Assembly (NCBI GenBank): GCA_034189035.1
Contig: JAXHVA010000013.1
Span: 1 to 62,992 of the forward strand
Direction: 5' to 3'
Length of the DNA stretch: 62,992 nt
From: JAUXFK01 sp034189035
Lineage (GTDB): Bacteria > Desulfobacterota > UBA8473
The translations under genes were made by a program, and so were the position numbers. Position 1 is the stretch's first letter, and the number at the start of each line of letters is the position of its first letter. The notes beneath the pieces were generated by a model, which was not told where the DNA came from, searched no databases, and worked only from the letters and a program-made list of their open reading frames with translations. Positions 6,709 through 16,377 of the stretch are shown here, piece after piece.

Positions 6709-7063
6709 ATTGCCCTTTTGTCCAATCTATATTATTCGGCTCTATTTTAATCCCACAATGATAATATCATTTTCATTGACTATGATGTTGAATTTTTCAA
6801 TGCTGAGGAGACTTAAATAAATAAGGAAAAATATTTGCCCCGTTCAAACTCACCGCATATCAAACGCTAATTCCTTATTTTATTAAAGATTTTTGATATC
6901 TTAAATTGATTAAATGAGGAACTTTTAAATGCAAACATTATATACTCATGTGTAAATAAATTATATTGTAAATACTTAATAAGTAATATCTTTTTAACAA
7001 AATAGGAGAATTTTAAATAATGTATATAGAAAATAATTTATTTGTATTTTTAAGGAGGCAGCA
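6709..7063 (+). other. 355-base non-coding gap
   Basis: A very AT-rich stretch between the peptidase and the OmpA-domain gene. I see no conserved RNA, no riboswitch core and no ORF with a ribosome site. A strong AAGGAGG at 7052-7058 belongs to the next gene. A promoter probably lies here but none stands out from the AT background. Confidence 0.4.
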
Positions 7064-8518
7064 GTGAAAAGGTTGGGGATCGTTCTATTGTCGGTTTTAT
7101 TGACTATTATGATAACTCCCATATTTGCAAGAGCTGTGGGAGAGATACAACTCTTTACGCTTCGTATTGAGTTTGAGTGGGACAAAGCTGAGATCCTTCC
7201 TCAGTTTTACGAGCAATTAGACCGAGTCGTTAATGTATTAAAAGAAAACCCCAATACCTTAGCACGAATCGAGGGACATGCAGACCGCACACCCAGAGAA
7301 TCAAAGGCATACAACCAGAGGCTTTCCGAAAGTCGTGCTAAAGCAGTTATGGAGTATATGGTAAATGCAGGCATAGAGAAAGGGAGGCTTACAGCGATCG
7401 GTTATGGTTTTTCGAAACCTATAGCACCCAATGATACACCTGAGAACAGGAAGCGTAACCGTCGCATAGAGGTATATATAGAGAAGGCGGCTATAGATGA
7501 GAAAGGGAAGGTAACTGAGGAGATTTTGCCTGTTCAGAAGAAAGCGATAGAAAAGATTAAAAAGGCGGAAGAAGGAGAACCACAGCTGACAATGGAGCCT
7601 GTCAAAGAGGAAGGGCCGGATATCGATAGTCTATTAAGTAGAATAGATGAGCTTGAGATGAAACTGAAAGAATCAGAAGTGGAGTTAAAATCCAAAAGGG
7701 GCTATGAAGAGATAACAGAGGTACAGGGATTGTGGAAGGATATTGGGAAGCTTGAGGAGCAGGTCAGTGTCTTAGAAGAGGAAAGGGGAATATCGAAAAA
7801 GGGGACAAACATAGCGAATTTCTATGCTGGCCTGGGGATATCATTTGTATGGGAGAACTTCGACTATGGTTATACAAGTTTTTTAGATGGCCCATATGGT
7901 TTTGAACCTGAGTACCATGATGTGATGGCATATGCGGTCATTGATATATGGTTTATGGATGTGAACAATCTTCTTGAACTGTTCAAGATTAATGCAAATG
8001 TAGGATACGAGTTTAACGACTCCCTCTCAGTAGAGGTGTGCTTTGATTACATATCAGGCTTCTTGTGGGAGGGGAAAACGATAGGGTATCTGAATGAGTT
8101 TTATTTGATAGAGGATGCATCCTTGAGGCCTGAAGCAAAGGTGAATATAACCACTATTATGGCAGCGGCAAAGTATTATCCGTTCACCATATCCGATTAT
8201 ATACATCCTTTTTTGGTTGGCGGTGCTGGACTAATGTTAGGAGAGATCGAAAAGATCTGGTACGGCCCTATTACCTTTGACGTCTTTTTATTAGGTAGCG
8301 AGCTTGAGGGGTTACTGGGATTAGGCGGGCCTATTCTTCAATTTAGAGGCTTTGATTCAATGAAAGGACCTTGCGTCAAATTTGGGGCGGGTACAGATCT
8401 ATATATAAATGACTACTGGAGTATCGGAGCAGAACTTTCCTACTTCATTGGAATGGGAGATATGGAACAAATCAAGTATGTGAAGGCAACGTGTGGAATT
8501 ACATATCATTTCAAATGA
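7064..8518 (+). CDS. OmpA-domain outer-membrane beta-barrel protein (domain order reversed)
   Basis: A protein of 484 residues with a GTG start behind AAGGAGG. Residues 1-25 are a signal peptide. Residues about 28-143 form an OmpA/MotB peptidoglycan-binding domain (IEGHADRTP, YNQRLSESRAKAV, NRKRNRRIEV). A charged linker and coiled coil follow (about 190-245), then a C-terminal region (about 255-484) of alternating strands that looks like an 8-12-strand barrel. Typical OmpA proteins have the barrel first; here the cell-wall domain comes first. The barrel region is clearly related to that of the next gene. Probably an outer-membrane anchor or pore tied to the wall, perhaps serving the surface proteins upstream. 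Confidence 0.75.
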   Translation: MKRLGIVLLSVLLTIMITPIFARAVGEIQLFTLRIEFEWDKAEILPQFYEQLDRVVNVLKENPNTLARIEGHADRTPRESKAYNQRLSESRAKAVMEYMVNAGIEKGRLTAIGYGFSKPIAPNDTPENRKRNRRIEVYIEKAAIDEKGKVTEEILPVQKKAIEKIKKAEEGEPQLTMEPVKEEGPDIDSLLSRIDELEMKLKESEVELKSKRGYEEITEVQGLWKDIGKLEEQVSVLEEERGISKKGTNIANFYAGLGISFVWENFDYGYTSFLDGPYGFEPEYHDVMAYAVIDIWFMDVNNLLELFKINANVGYEFNDSLSVEVCFDYISGFLWEGKTIGYLNEFYLIEDASLRPEAKVNITTIMAAAKYYPFTISDYIHPFLVGGAGLMLGEIEKIWYGPITFDVFLLGSELEGLLGLGGPILQFRGFDSMKGPCVKFGAGTDLYINDYWSIGAELSYFIGMGDMEQIKYVKATCGITYHFK

Positions 8519-8620
8519 TTATTTATTCTTCATATCCTATTTTATAAAAAAGTGGGGTCAAGATGGATATTGTTTTTCAAAGTTCTCGGGTAATCTCAGG
8601 GAAAAAGAAAGAGTAACTTT

Positions 8621-9757
8621 ATGATATGCTGCACTTTTTTGAGAGTTTTTTTAGCCTGCCGAAATGTTGCATTCATTTTAGATAGCATCTTTATCAAATC
8701 CTGGTTCTGGCATATTTTTTGGACGAAAGCAGTAACAAAAAAAACGGTTTATTTTCTGTATCTTCTCTGTTTTTTTGGGCTTTTCATGCAGATACCTCCT
8801 GTGTTCTCAGATGAGTTGACTCAGATAAGGCATATACAGAAGAGGATTGAGGAGATTAAAGCGAGGATAGCGATTTTTGAAGCGGATATAGAGAAAAGAG
8901 AGAAAGAGAACTGTGATGAAGTAGAGAGAGAACGAAGCGTAAAGGATGACCATAAAAAAGATAAAGCAGCATTAAGAAAGAAGATAGATGATCTTGAGGA
9001 GAAGATAAATAAGTTTAAAGAAGAAGGAAAAAGAGAGGTAAAGGAGGAAGAATCCAGATTTAAAGGTTTTTATCTCAGCTTGGGATGGTCCCATGCAGAA
9101 GAGAATTTAGATGAAGGTGAGCTGGATGTTAACAAAGGCCCATATGGTTTTGAAGCAGAGTTCACCAAGGGCTCGAATGTATGGGGTCAACCTTCTGTCC
9201 TTTTTCCTTTGCATTTAAATGATATCTTAGAAACACTGAAGGTAAATGCAGCTATTGGGTATAAGTTCAATGACAAAAGGTCTCTCGAGTTATCCTTTGA
9301 TTACCTCCCATCTTTTTATTGGAAGGAGAGAGCGTATATTTTCGAAGGTTGTGATTGTATATCGCGCGCAAAACTGAGCATAATCACAATCATGGCGTCA
9401 GTGAAGTATTCACCTTTCACTGTATCTGATCATATAAAGCCTTTTATTGTAATTGGTTCAGGTTGGATGTATGGAGAACTAGAAAGGCAAGTCTCCACGT
9501 TACCTATTCCAGATCTTGACATTTCGTTTTTCGGATTTGAGTTGTTTGAGCCATTGTTCGGTTTTGGTGTGGGTCTATGGGGCTACAGGGGGAATGATTC
9601 TATGAGTGATATGTGTTCCAAATTCGGGCTTGGAGCAGATATCTTTATTAATGACAATTGGAGCATTGGTATTGAGACCTCTTTTATATTTGGTGAGGGG
9701 GATCTGGATAAGATCAAGTATATGAAGGCAACCGCAGGGATTGCATATCATTTCTAA
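8621..9757 (+). CDS. Outer-membrane beta-barrel paralog without OmpA domain
   Basis: At most 378 residues. Hydrophobic signal-like segment near residues 42-62, then a strongly charged coiled coil (about 65-145, many Lys/Glu), then a barrel that parallels the previous protein: GPYGFEAEF, LKVNAAIGYKFND, SKFGLGADIFINDNWSIG, ending in YHF. A terminal Phe is typical of barrels inserted by BamA. The annotated start leaves an unusually long N-terminus before the signal segment, and no better in-frame start with a ribosome site is visible. It probably arose by duplication of the 7064 gene and loss or gain of the OmpA part. Confidence 0.7.
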   Translation: MICCTFLRVFLACRNVAFILDSIFIKSWFWHIFWTKAVTKKTVYFLYLLCFFGLFMQIPPVFSDELTQIRHIQKRIEEIKARIAIFEADIEKREKENCDEVERERSVKDDHKKDKAALRKKIDDLEEKINKFKEEGKREVKEEESRFKGFYLSLGWSHAEENLDEGELDVNKGPYGFEAEFTKGSNVWGQPSVLFPLHLNDILETLKVNAAIGYKFNDKRSLELSFDYLPSFYWKERAYIFEGCDCISRAKLSIITIMASVKYSPFTVSDHIKPFIVIGSGWMYGELERQVSTLPIPDLDISFFGFELFEPLFGFGVGLWGYRGNDSMSDMCSKFGLGADIFINDNWSIGIETSFIFGEGDLDKIKYMKATAGIAYHF

Positions 9758-9936
9758 ATTGAATGAGGGGGGGTTCTATCCAGAAATGAGAAATTTTGTT
9801 TGTGATCAAAGAAGGGGATGATTTTAAACTCGGGAATATATATTGACATGTGGGTATGCAAGGGAAAGATGTGCCCTTAAATCTTCAGCCTTGTGACTAT
9901 TTAATCGAGGAGGCAATTATTTAAAAAGGAGTTATT

Positions 9937-11178
9937 TTGAAAAGACGTAGCTTTTTTATAGTATTAATGGCTGTTATTATCTCGTATTCTACGGGATATG
10001 CAATTGATAAAGGGATGTCAGTATCTTTTCCTCCCGAGAACCAGTCTGAAAAAGGAGCGCCAGGCAAAGAGGTAGAACCACCCTATGATGAAAAAGTATC
10101 TGAATCTGAGGTAACTCAGAAAACTCTTTCAGAGGAAAAGAAAGAGACATTGAATCTAGATGAAAGAGTAAGGGAGCTCGAAGATGAAATAAGAAGGATG
10201 AAAGAGGAAACAGCTGCAAGGAAAGCATTGGAGCCAACAGAGGATGAAAGAATTAGGGAAGAAGAGATCAGAGAGATTCTAGAGACATCAGGCAGGCAGT
10301 ATACCTTATTGGGCAAAGGAGAAATGGAGTTGGACTATAGTTTTAACTATAGCTATAGTGCATCGGAAGGGATATCTATTGAGGGGATTGGAACACCGCT
10401 TCCGGAATTTTTTATTAATATCAGCTATGTAAAACAGCACACATTTACTCATTCTCTGGCCCTCAATTATGGAATACTCGACAATCTGTCATTAAGTCTG
10501 GGAGTTCCTTATACATATAAGTATAACTATGAGAAGTCGCAGTTGGATATTGTTGAGGATGATCGAGAAAGAGAAGCGAAAGGAAAAGATGGTTCAGGCC
10601 TCGGTGATGTCTCCTTTTCTTTACAATGGCAGCCAGTAAAAGCAGGAGGAGGTCAGTCTTCAATCGTATGTTTTCTAACATTTAAAAGCAAAACCGGAAA
10701 GAGCCCCTATGATATTGATACTGATTTTGACCTTTCCACAGGCTCTGGTCACAATTCAATCGGTGCGGGGGTAAGCATATCCAAGCCAATGGACCCCCTT
10801 GTCCCGTTTGGAACTATCAGTTACTCTAAGAGCTTTTATGAGGCAGGGTTGTCCTATAAGGTCGGTGAAGTTACGCTGAAAAAGGTAGAACCGGGAGATA
10901 CAATTGCATTAAGTATGGGCGTAGGATATGCATTGTCTTATAATGTTTCTTTGAATATACAATATCAACAGAGCTATACATTTGAACCTGATTTTGTGTA
11001 TTCATACGGAGGGAGATTGTATCGCACAAGCGAAGAAGCACAGAATTCTGCTGTAGTCAGTATAGGTACAGGATGGAGGCTGTCTGCCAGTACGTCTTTG
11101 TATGTAGATGTCGGGTTTGGGTTAACACCTGACACGCAGGACTTTTTCTTGGGGGCAAGGTGGCCACTTGAGATTTAA
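9937..11178 (+). CDS. Probable outer-membrane transporter (MetA-type barrel)
   Basis: A protein of 413 residues starting at TTG 9937, behind AAAAGGAG. A signal peptide (1-23) precedes a charged segment with a predicted coiled coil (about 50-115). The remaining 300 residues form a barrel with strand-turn repeats such as LGKGEMELDYSF, LSLSLGVPYTYKYNY and GLGDVSFSLQWQP. The pattern resembles the phenol-degradation MetA-like transporter family, from memory. Like its two neighbours it couples a coiled coil to a barrel, which suggests the three proteins work together in the outer membrane. Substrate unknown. Confidence 0.6.
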   Translation: MKRRSFFIVLMAVIISYSTGYAIDKGMSVSFPPENQSEKGAPGKEVEPPYDEKVSESEVTQKTLSEEKKETLNLDERVRELEDEIRRMKEETAARKALEPTEDERIREEEIREILETSGRQYTLLGKGEMELDYSFNYSYSASEGISIEGIGTPLPEFFINISYVKQHTFTHSLALNYGILDNLSLSLGVPYTYKYNYEKSQLDIVEDDREREAKGKDGSGLGDVSFSLQWQPVKAGGGQSSIVCFLTFKSKTGKSPYDIDTDFDLSTGSGHNSIGAGVSISKPMDPLVPFGTISYSKSFYEAGLSYKVGEVTLKKVEPGDTIALSMGVGYALSYNVSLNIQYQQSYTFEPDFVYSYGGRLYRTSEEAQNSAVVSIGTGWRLSASTSLYVDVGFGLTPDTQDFFLGARWPLEI

Positions 11179-11257
11179 CTAACGGCTTTTTAGGGAAGAC
11201 CAATCTTATACATTGCATTGAATGATAGATGAAAGCGTTTTAGAAAGAGGAGCAATG

Positions 11258-13102
11258 TTAGTTAGAAATATTGCTGGAGAAGGCGGGTTGTTTTGATGCT
11301 ATTAGGTTCATCAGTGTCGATATGTCGATGATAAGGGTAACATGCCCATCACCGAGTATCGTGGCACCTGCAATCCCCTTTATATCTTTAAGGTATTCTC
11401 CAATAGACTTGATCACAACCTCCTCCTGACCGATTACAGAATCTACAATCAACCCTATCCTCTTCTCCGCCAGACCGATTATAATCACATAGAGTCTTTC
11501 ACTTTTTTTATTGTTATCTGAAAGAGGCACTCCAAACAGGTCATGCATCCTGATAAGAGGGATAATGTTATTTCGCACTCTCAGATTCTCTTTTTTTCCG
11601 ATGGTCTTTATCTGGTTGAGTTTGATCCTTTCAATTTCAACAATAGATACCAAAGGGATAGCAAATACCTCTGTACCGACCTTTACAAGTAATGCCTGAA
11701 TGATAGCTAGTGTTAAAGGTATTTTTATTATTATCTCAAAGCTTATCCCCTCATAGGATTCCAATTCAATAAGGCCGTTTAGTTTCTTTATATTATTCCT
11801 CACTACATCCATCCCAACGCCACGTCCAGATATATTATCAACAACCTCTGCGGTACTTAGCCCTGGGATGAATATTAGATTAAGCGCCTCACTTTTGGTC
11901 ATTGAGGAGGCCCCTGTTTCAGTAATAATCCCCATTTGTATGGCCTTGGCTTTCAGGATCTCCTCGTTCATGCCTCTTCCGTCATCTTTAACCCTGATAA
12001 TAACGTGGTTACCCTCATGGTAGGCAGATATAAAGATTGTTCCTCTTCTTGGCTTCCCTGCTATTTCTCTTTCGTCAGGCAGCTCAATTCCATGATTGGC
12101 CGAATTTCTAAGCAGGTGAACCAGGGGATCACCGATCTCTTCTACTACAGCCTTGTCGAGCTCTGTGTCTTCTCCTGTCACTACTAGTTCTATGTCTTTG
12201 CCAGAATCTCGGGCCAAGTCTCGTATCATCCTGGGGAATTTGTTAAATATTTTTCCAATGGGTATCAATCTGGTTCTCATTACAGCCATCTGAAGTCCGT
12301 TGGTTGCTAATCCTATCTGGGTGCACGTTTCCGAAAGGGCATCTATAGTTTCATTACCATTAAGTGTTGACTCTAGCTGGTTCGTTACCTGCATCAGTCT
12401 GTTCTTTCCAAGCACCAGTTCTCCAACAAGGTTCATCAGGTCATCGAGCCGATTGACATTCACACGGATTGTCTTCTCTATCGCATTCTCATTCTTTCTT
12501 TGGTTTTTAATGGATTCATGTATCTGGTCATGGGCAATAATGTCTTTCTTTGGTATAATATTATTTGCCTTTTTTAAAGTGGTTTTTTGTTTTTTTAGTG
12601 AATCATTGGGCTCTTTATAGAGGTCAAGGCTGTCATTTTTTGTTATACTATCGGTCTTTATCTTTTCAGGAGTCTCTTCCTTTGATCCCTCTTCTTTTCT
12701 TTCGTCCGGAATTACTGCTTTCAATTTGTCTATAATAGCCGACAGGTCATAATTGCTGTCTTTATTTTTCCTGATATCTTCAAGGATCAGTTTCATTAGA
12801 TCTACGGACTTAAGAAGGCGATCCATTATGTCTGTATTAATGTATAGGTCTTCTTTGCGCAGTCTGTTTAATACACTCTCAATATGATGGGTGAGGTCGA
12901 TCATTTTTTTGAATCCGAGAAAGCCAGAAGTTCCCTTGATGGTATGAATGGAACGAAATATCTTGTCTAATAGTTCCAGGTTATCAGGGGTATCCTCCAA
13001 CTTGACTAACTCCTGGTCTATCTTCTCTAATAGCTCTTCTGATTCCAGAAGGTAGTCGCCTAGTATCTCCTGCATCTCATCTGTTTGAGAAATATCTGTC
13101 AT
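11258..13102 (-). CDS. cheA: Chemotaxis-type histidine kinase CheA
   Basis: A protein of 614 residues. An N-terminal Hpt domain (about 10-125) carries the phospho-accepting His53 in SIHTIKG. A charged linker (about 140-215) stands where a CheY-binding P2 domain would be. A dimerisation domain follows (RLDDLMNLVGELVLG), then a HATPase domain with N box (LLRNSANHG), G1 (DDGRGM) and G2 (GRGVGM), then a CheW-like C-terminal domain. It phosphorylates response regulators after receptor input. It is the last gene of the leftward HEAT-cheR-cheY-cheA operon, 33 bases behind cheY. No receptor, CheW or CheB is in the window. Given its position beside pilus genes it may govern twitching rather than flagella. 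Confidence 0.9.
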   Translation of the reverse strand: MTDISQTDEMQEILGDYLLESEELLEKIDQELVKLEDTPDNLELLDKIFRSIHTIKGTSGFLGFKKMIDLTHHIESVLNRLRKEDLYINTDIMDRLLKSVDLMKLILEDIRKNKDSNYDLSAIIDKLKAVIPDERKEEGSKEETPEKIKTDSITKNDSLDLYKEPNDSLKKQKTTLKKANNIIPKKDIIAHDQIHESIKNQRKNENAIEKTIRVNVNRLDDLMNLVGELVLGKNRLMQVTNQLESTLNGNETIDALSETCTQIGLATNGLQMAVMRTRLIPIGKIFNKFPRMIRDLARDSGKDIELVVTGEDTELDKAVVEEIGDPLVHLLRNSANHGIELPDEREIAGKPRRGTIFISAYHEGNHVIIRVKDDGRGMNEEILKAKAIQMGIITETGASSMTKSEALNLIFIPGLSTAEVVDNISGRGVGMDVVRNNIKKLNGLIELESYEGISFEIIIKIPLTLAIIQALLVKVGTEVFAIPLVSIVEIERIKLNQIKTIGKKENLRVRNNIIPLIRMHDLFGVPLSDNNKKSERLYVIIIGLAEKRIGLIVDSVIGQEEVVIKSIGEYLKDIKGIAGATILGDGHVTLIIDISTLMNLIASKQPAFSSNISN

Positions 13103-13135
13103 CTTATCCTCTTTTATTATCGTTTTTATTGAAAA

Positions 13136-13504
13136 TCAATCTCTTTGAAGAAGGCTCTCGATTTTATATAAGAGAAGATGATGAGGGGTAGGTTTTGTAA
13201 GATAGCTGTTGACACCAGCTTCATACCCCCTTCTTTTGGTTTCATGATCCGCCTCTGTGGTGAGCATAATGATAGGAAGATCATTATATAGGGGGTTTTC
13301 CCTTATGGATCGAACCAACTCTAAGCCGTCCATCATGGGCATATTTAGGTCAACTATGGCTAGGTCTATGTCAGTTAAGGCCATCTTCTCTAATGCCTCA
13401 ATACCATCAGATGCCTCTATGCCGATATGTCCTGTAGGTTTTAAAGCATAAAGTATGAGTTTTCTCATGGTTGAAGAATCATCTGCAATGAGTATATTTG
13501 CCAT
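13136..13504 (-). CDS. cheY: CheY-type single-domain response regulator
   Basis: A 122-residue receiver domain with no output domain. Acidic pair Asp8-Asp9, phospho-acceptor Asp52 in VDLNMPMMDG, a Thr in IIMLTTEAD and the Lys in YLTKP are all present. It lies two bases after cheR and 33 before cheA, so it is very likely the phosphorylation partner of that CheA. Its final target (pilus motor, flagellar switch or another regulator) cannot be read from sequence; a PilG/PilH-like role fits the neighbourhood. Confidence 0.85.
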   Translation of the reverse strand: MANILIADDSSTMRKLILYALKPTGHIGIEASDGIEALEKMALTDIDLAIVDLNMPMMDGLELVRSIRENPLYNDLPIIMLTTEADHETKRRGYEAGVNSYLTKPTPHHLLLYKIESLLQRD

Positions 13505-13506
13505 AC

Positions 13507-14367
13507 CTACTCCTTCTTATATGCTAAAGCCCCTTTAAAGTGGATGAGTTTAAAGGCTCTCGTTATATTGTGTAAAGACTCTGAATGACCTATAAACAGG
13601 TATCCACCAGGTCTCAGGCTGTCATAGAAACGGGAGATTACCTTCTTCTTGGAGTCATCTTCGAAGTAGATGATTACGTTTCTGCAGAAGATGACATCTT
13701 GCTCCCGTATTGTCTTAATGTTTTTATCATCGGCCAAGTTCAAATATTTCAAGGTGACGAGTTTTTTCACTTGTTCATCGAGTTGAAAAGTACTGCCGTT
13801 TTTAATAAAGTATTTATCCTTGTAGTGTTGAGAGGTGTTTCTCATAGAGTATTCATTATACAGGCCTTTTCTGGCAGATAATAAAGCAGTTTGGCTTATG
13901 TCCGAAGCCAATACATCAATATCCCAACCTTTAATCTGTTCCTTTAGAACTTCCATGATTATCATTGCAAGGGTATAAGGTTCTTCTCCAGTAGCGCAAC
14001 CCGCGCTCCAGAACCTCAATCGATTTTGGTTGTTCTTTTTTTTATGGGCTATTATCTCAGGGAATACTATGCTTTTGAAAGCATCAATTTGAATAGGGTA
14101 CCGAAAGAAGCTTGTCTCATTGGTTGTTACTGCATCAAAGAGGGCTTTTAATTCTTTAGACCGTAATGGATCATACTTTAAGAAGTAGTAGTAATCATCA
14201 TAGCTCTTTAGCTTATGAGATTTAAGCCTATTGAACAATCTGTTCTCAAGGAGATATTTCTTGTTGTCTGGAAAGTATATCGCACTTACCTCGTAGATTA
14301 GGTCTCTTATCTTTTGAAACTTTTTTAATGACAACTCAGGAGCCTTATTGCCCTGGCAAAAATCCAT
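13507..14367 (-). CDS. cheR: CheR-type chemoreceptor methyltransferase
   Basis: A protein of 286 residues with the CheR N-terminal helical domain, then the SAM-binding domain containing RFWSAGCATGEEPYTLA and later VIFCRNVIIYF. It would methylate glutamates of a chemoreceptor to set adaptation. No receptor gene or CheB methylesterase is nearby, so partners must be elsewhere or adaptation is incomplete. It lies 14 bases downstream of the HEAT gene in the same operon. Confidence 0.9.
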   Translation of the reverse strand: MDFCQGNKAPELSLKKFQKIRDLIYEVSAIYFPDNKKYLLENRLFNRLKSHKLKSYDDYYYFLKYDPLRSKELKALFDAVTTNETSFFRYPIQIDAFKSIVFPEIIAHKKKNNQNRLRFWSAGCATGEEPYTLAMIIMEVLKEQIKGWDIDVLASDISQTALLSARKGLYNEYSMRNTSQHYKDKYFIKNGSTFQLDEQVKKLVTLKYLNLADDKNIKTIREQDVIFCRNVIIYFEDDSKKKVISRFYDSLRPGGYLFIGHSESLHNITRAFKLIHFKGALAYKKE

Positions 14368-14381
14368 AGTTATATTCCTTC

Positions 14382-16289
14382 TTATGGGCGCATTTCTATT
14401 TTTTCGATCGCCTCAAAAACAACTTCAAGGATAGTTGGGTCTTCCTGTTGATCATAGAGCCTTGAGAGGAAACCAAGTGCTTTTTTATCCCCAATATTTC
14501 CAAGCTCCCTGATAGCAGCTACCTTTAATAACCCTTCCTCTTTTTCCAGGATATCTATCAGGTATCCAGTTGCTCTTTTATCCCTTATCTTACCCAGGGA
14601 ATTAATTGCATGGTAACGTACTCCCATATCATAGTCTTCTAAACACGATAAAAGGGCTTCTACAACTTCCCTTCCCCCGGTCTCTCCTATAGTCTTAACC
14701 AAAGCGAGCCGTACTTCTGTATTTTCATCTTTTAAAAGCGGCAACAAAAGTTTTACGATATTACTATTACTTATATGGCTAAGAGCAATGATAGAGGCCT
14801 TTCTTATCTCCCAGTCTTTATCAGACAAGAATGGAATGAGAATGTCTGAAAGATGGGGTGTCTTCATATGACCCAGGCCCATAATAGAGAACTCACGCAC
14901 AGTGATTTTATTGCTCTTAATTCCTTCAATAAAGGTATCGTGTACTTTTTCCCCTCCGATACTTAAGAGAGAATTAAAGGCGCATTCTTTGACATCAGGA
15001 TAATCATCGCTAAGCAAAGAAGCCAAATGAGGAATTGTTTTTTCGGACTTTAATTTTCCAAGGGCAATTGCTGAAGAAGCCCGAATATGACCGTCTTCGT
15101 GTTTAAGAGAAGAGACAATGAAGTCTACTGCATCGCTGTCTCCTATCTCACATAGAGACTCTATTATGGCTCTTTGTACCTCCAGACTTTTTATCGGCCA
15201 TATTTCAATCAGAATACGTACCGCTTCCTTTCCACCAACCTTCCCTAAAATTCGAGCCAACATCATATTGATACTATCATTTTCATCGAAAAACGAAAAT
15301 AAAGCCCTGGCTGAGCCTATATTGACAAGAGCTTCTTCTATTAAATAAAGTCTTTGGTCTTCCTCTTCAAGTTTTTGAGCTAATTCAATCAATGGCCATA
15401 TGGCAATATCATCTCTGAGTAAGCCAAGTTCTTTAATAGCACACTCTTGAATAGTTGGGGTTCTATCTTGTAGTGCATCCAGAAAGTAATTCAAAAGTTG
15501 CTCTCTTTCATTATTCACTAGGGAAATCAATCCTTCGTTACCAGCGATGTCTATAAGGGCCTTTAAGATATTGTTGCGTATCTCTACGGGAACATCTTTT
15601 ATCTTTGATAAGAGGGGTTCTACCGCCTTTTTGTCTCTCAGCTCTCCAAGGGTTTCAATAATCATAGCTCTGATAAGGTCGTCATTTTGGTCTAACGCGG
15701 ATATTAAGGGTTCTATTACCCTGTTATCTCCTATTCTGGCAAGAGCTTCAATTGCAGAAAACTTGATCCACTCTTCATCCTTCAGTGCAATGATTAGCGA
15801 ATCAACTGCATTGGGATTGCCCAATAAACCCAAACTGATAACAGCAGCGTTACGAACATTGGCATTCGGATGCATAATCAATTCTTTTAGGGGTTCCAAA
15901 GCAGCTTGATCTCCTATCTTTCCAAGGATATCAGCTGTATATATATGGAGGTCCTCATCTTCGTCCTTTAATAATGGAAACAAGAGATGGGGTGCATCTC
16001 CTCCTATCTTTCCCAGTATATCGATGCCCATATTTCTTAATGGGACATCTTCTTCTTTTAAAAGCGGTATAATTTCTCTTATTGCTTTTTCTCCGCCAAT
16101 CTTGATCAGAGAATCTGATGCGATTTCTTGAACTCCTTTACTTTTATCCCTTAAAGTATTTATTAAAAATGGGATCGCATCTTCATCCATCATCTCACCC
16201 AGTTGAAAGGCCCCTTCTCGGCGGAAGGATTCTTCAGGATCCTTGAGCATATCGATGTAAGTTCTTAACATATCATTGCTCTTTCTCAT
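14382..16289 (-). CDS. HEAT/PBS-lyase-repeat protein, first gene of chemosensory operon
   Basis: A protein of about 635 residues built almost wholly from 30-residue HEAT-like repeats of the form A..ALG.IGD..A...LI..L.D. I count roughly 18. I start it at ATG 16289, seven bases after GGGAG. An in-frame ATG at 16349 would lie almost at the predicted transcription start of the sigma-54 promoter at 16377-16362 and has no ribosome site. Such solenoids are scaffolds for protein contacts. Being first in an operon with cheR, cheY and cheA, it may tether or modulate the chemosensory complex, similar in idea to HEAT proteins found beside Frz- and Pil-type systems. No catalytic residues are seen. Confidence 0.8.
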   Translation of the reverse strand: MRKSNDMLRTYIDMLKDPEESFRREGAFQLGEMMDEDAIPFLINTLRDKSKGVQEIASDSLIKIGGEKAIREIIPLLKEEDVPLRNMGIDILGKIGGDAPHLLFPLLKDEDEDLHIYTADILGKIGDQAALEPLKELIMHPNANVRNAAVISLGLLGNPNAVDSLIIALKDEEWIKFSAIEALARIGDNRVIEPLISALDQNDDLIRAMIIETLGELRDKKAVEPLLSKIKDVPVEIRNNILKALIDIAGNEGLISLVNNEREQLLNYFLDALQDRTPTIQECAIKELGLLRDDIAIWPLIELAQKLEEEDQRLYLIEEALVNIGSARALFSFFDENDSINMMLARILGKVGGKEAVRILIEIWPIKSLEVQRAIIESLCEIGDSDAVDFIVSSLKHEDGHIRASSAIALGKLKSEKTIPHLASLLSDDYPDVKECAFNSLLSIGGEKVHDTFIEGIKSNKITVREFSIMGLGHMKTPHLSDILIPFLSDKDWEIRKASIIALSHISNSNIVKLLLPLLKDENTEVRLALVKTIGETGGREVVEALLSCLEDYDMGVRYHAINSLGKIRDKRATGYLIDILEKEEGLLKVAAIRELGNIGDKKALGFLSRLYDQQEDPTILEVVFEAIEKIEMRP

Positions 16290-16361
16290 ATGGATCTCCC
16301 TGCTAGCCCTTTGTTCTTTGGTACTTCTGAGTTTTGTATTATGTGGCATTTTTCAAATTCT

Positions 16362-16377
16362 TGCATATTTTGTGCCA
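16362..16377 (-). promoter_or_regulatory. Sigma-54 promoter of HEAT-cheR-cheY-cheA
   Basis: The minus strand reads TGGCACAAAATATGCA. GG and GC are 10 bases apart, the spacing required for the -24/-12 elements bound by RpoN. Transcription would begin near 16351, leaving a leader of about 60 nt before ATG 16289. An activator ATPase would be needed; its binding site is not identified. Confidence 0.65.

Noticed and set aside
8570..8625. CTCGGGTAATCTCAGGGA resembling the GTAA-capped stem of the riboswitches
   Set aside because: The conserved GACGGAAAGCC and the closing GGATAGTCGGGC segments are missing, so it is not a third aptamer.
9843..9875. TTGACA upstream of the 9937 gene as a promoter
   Set aside because: No acceptable -10 at 16-18 bases; only AAGATG is present.
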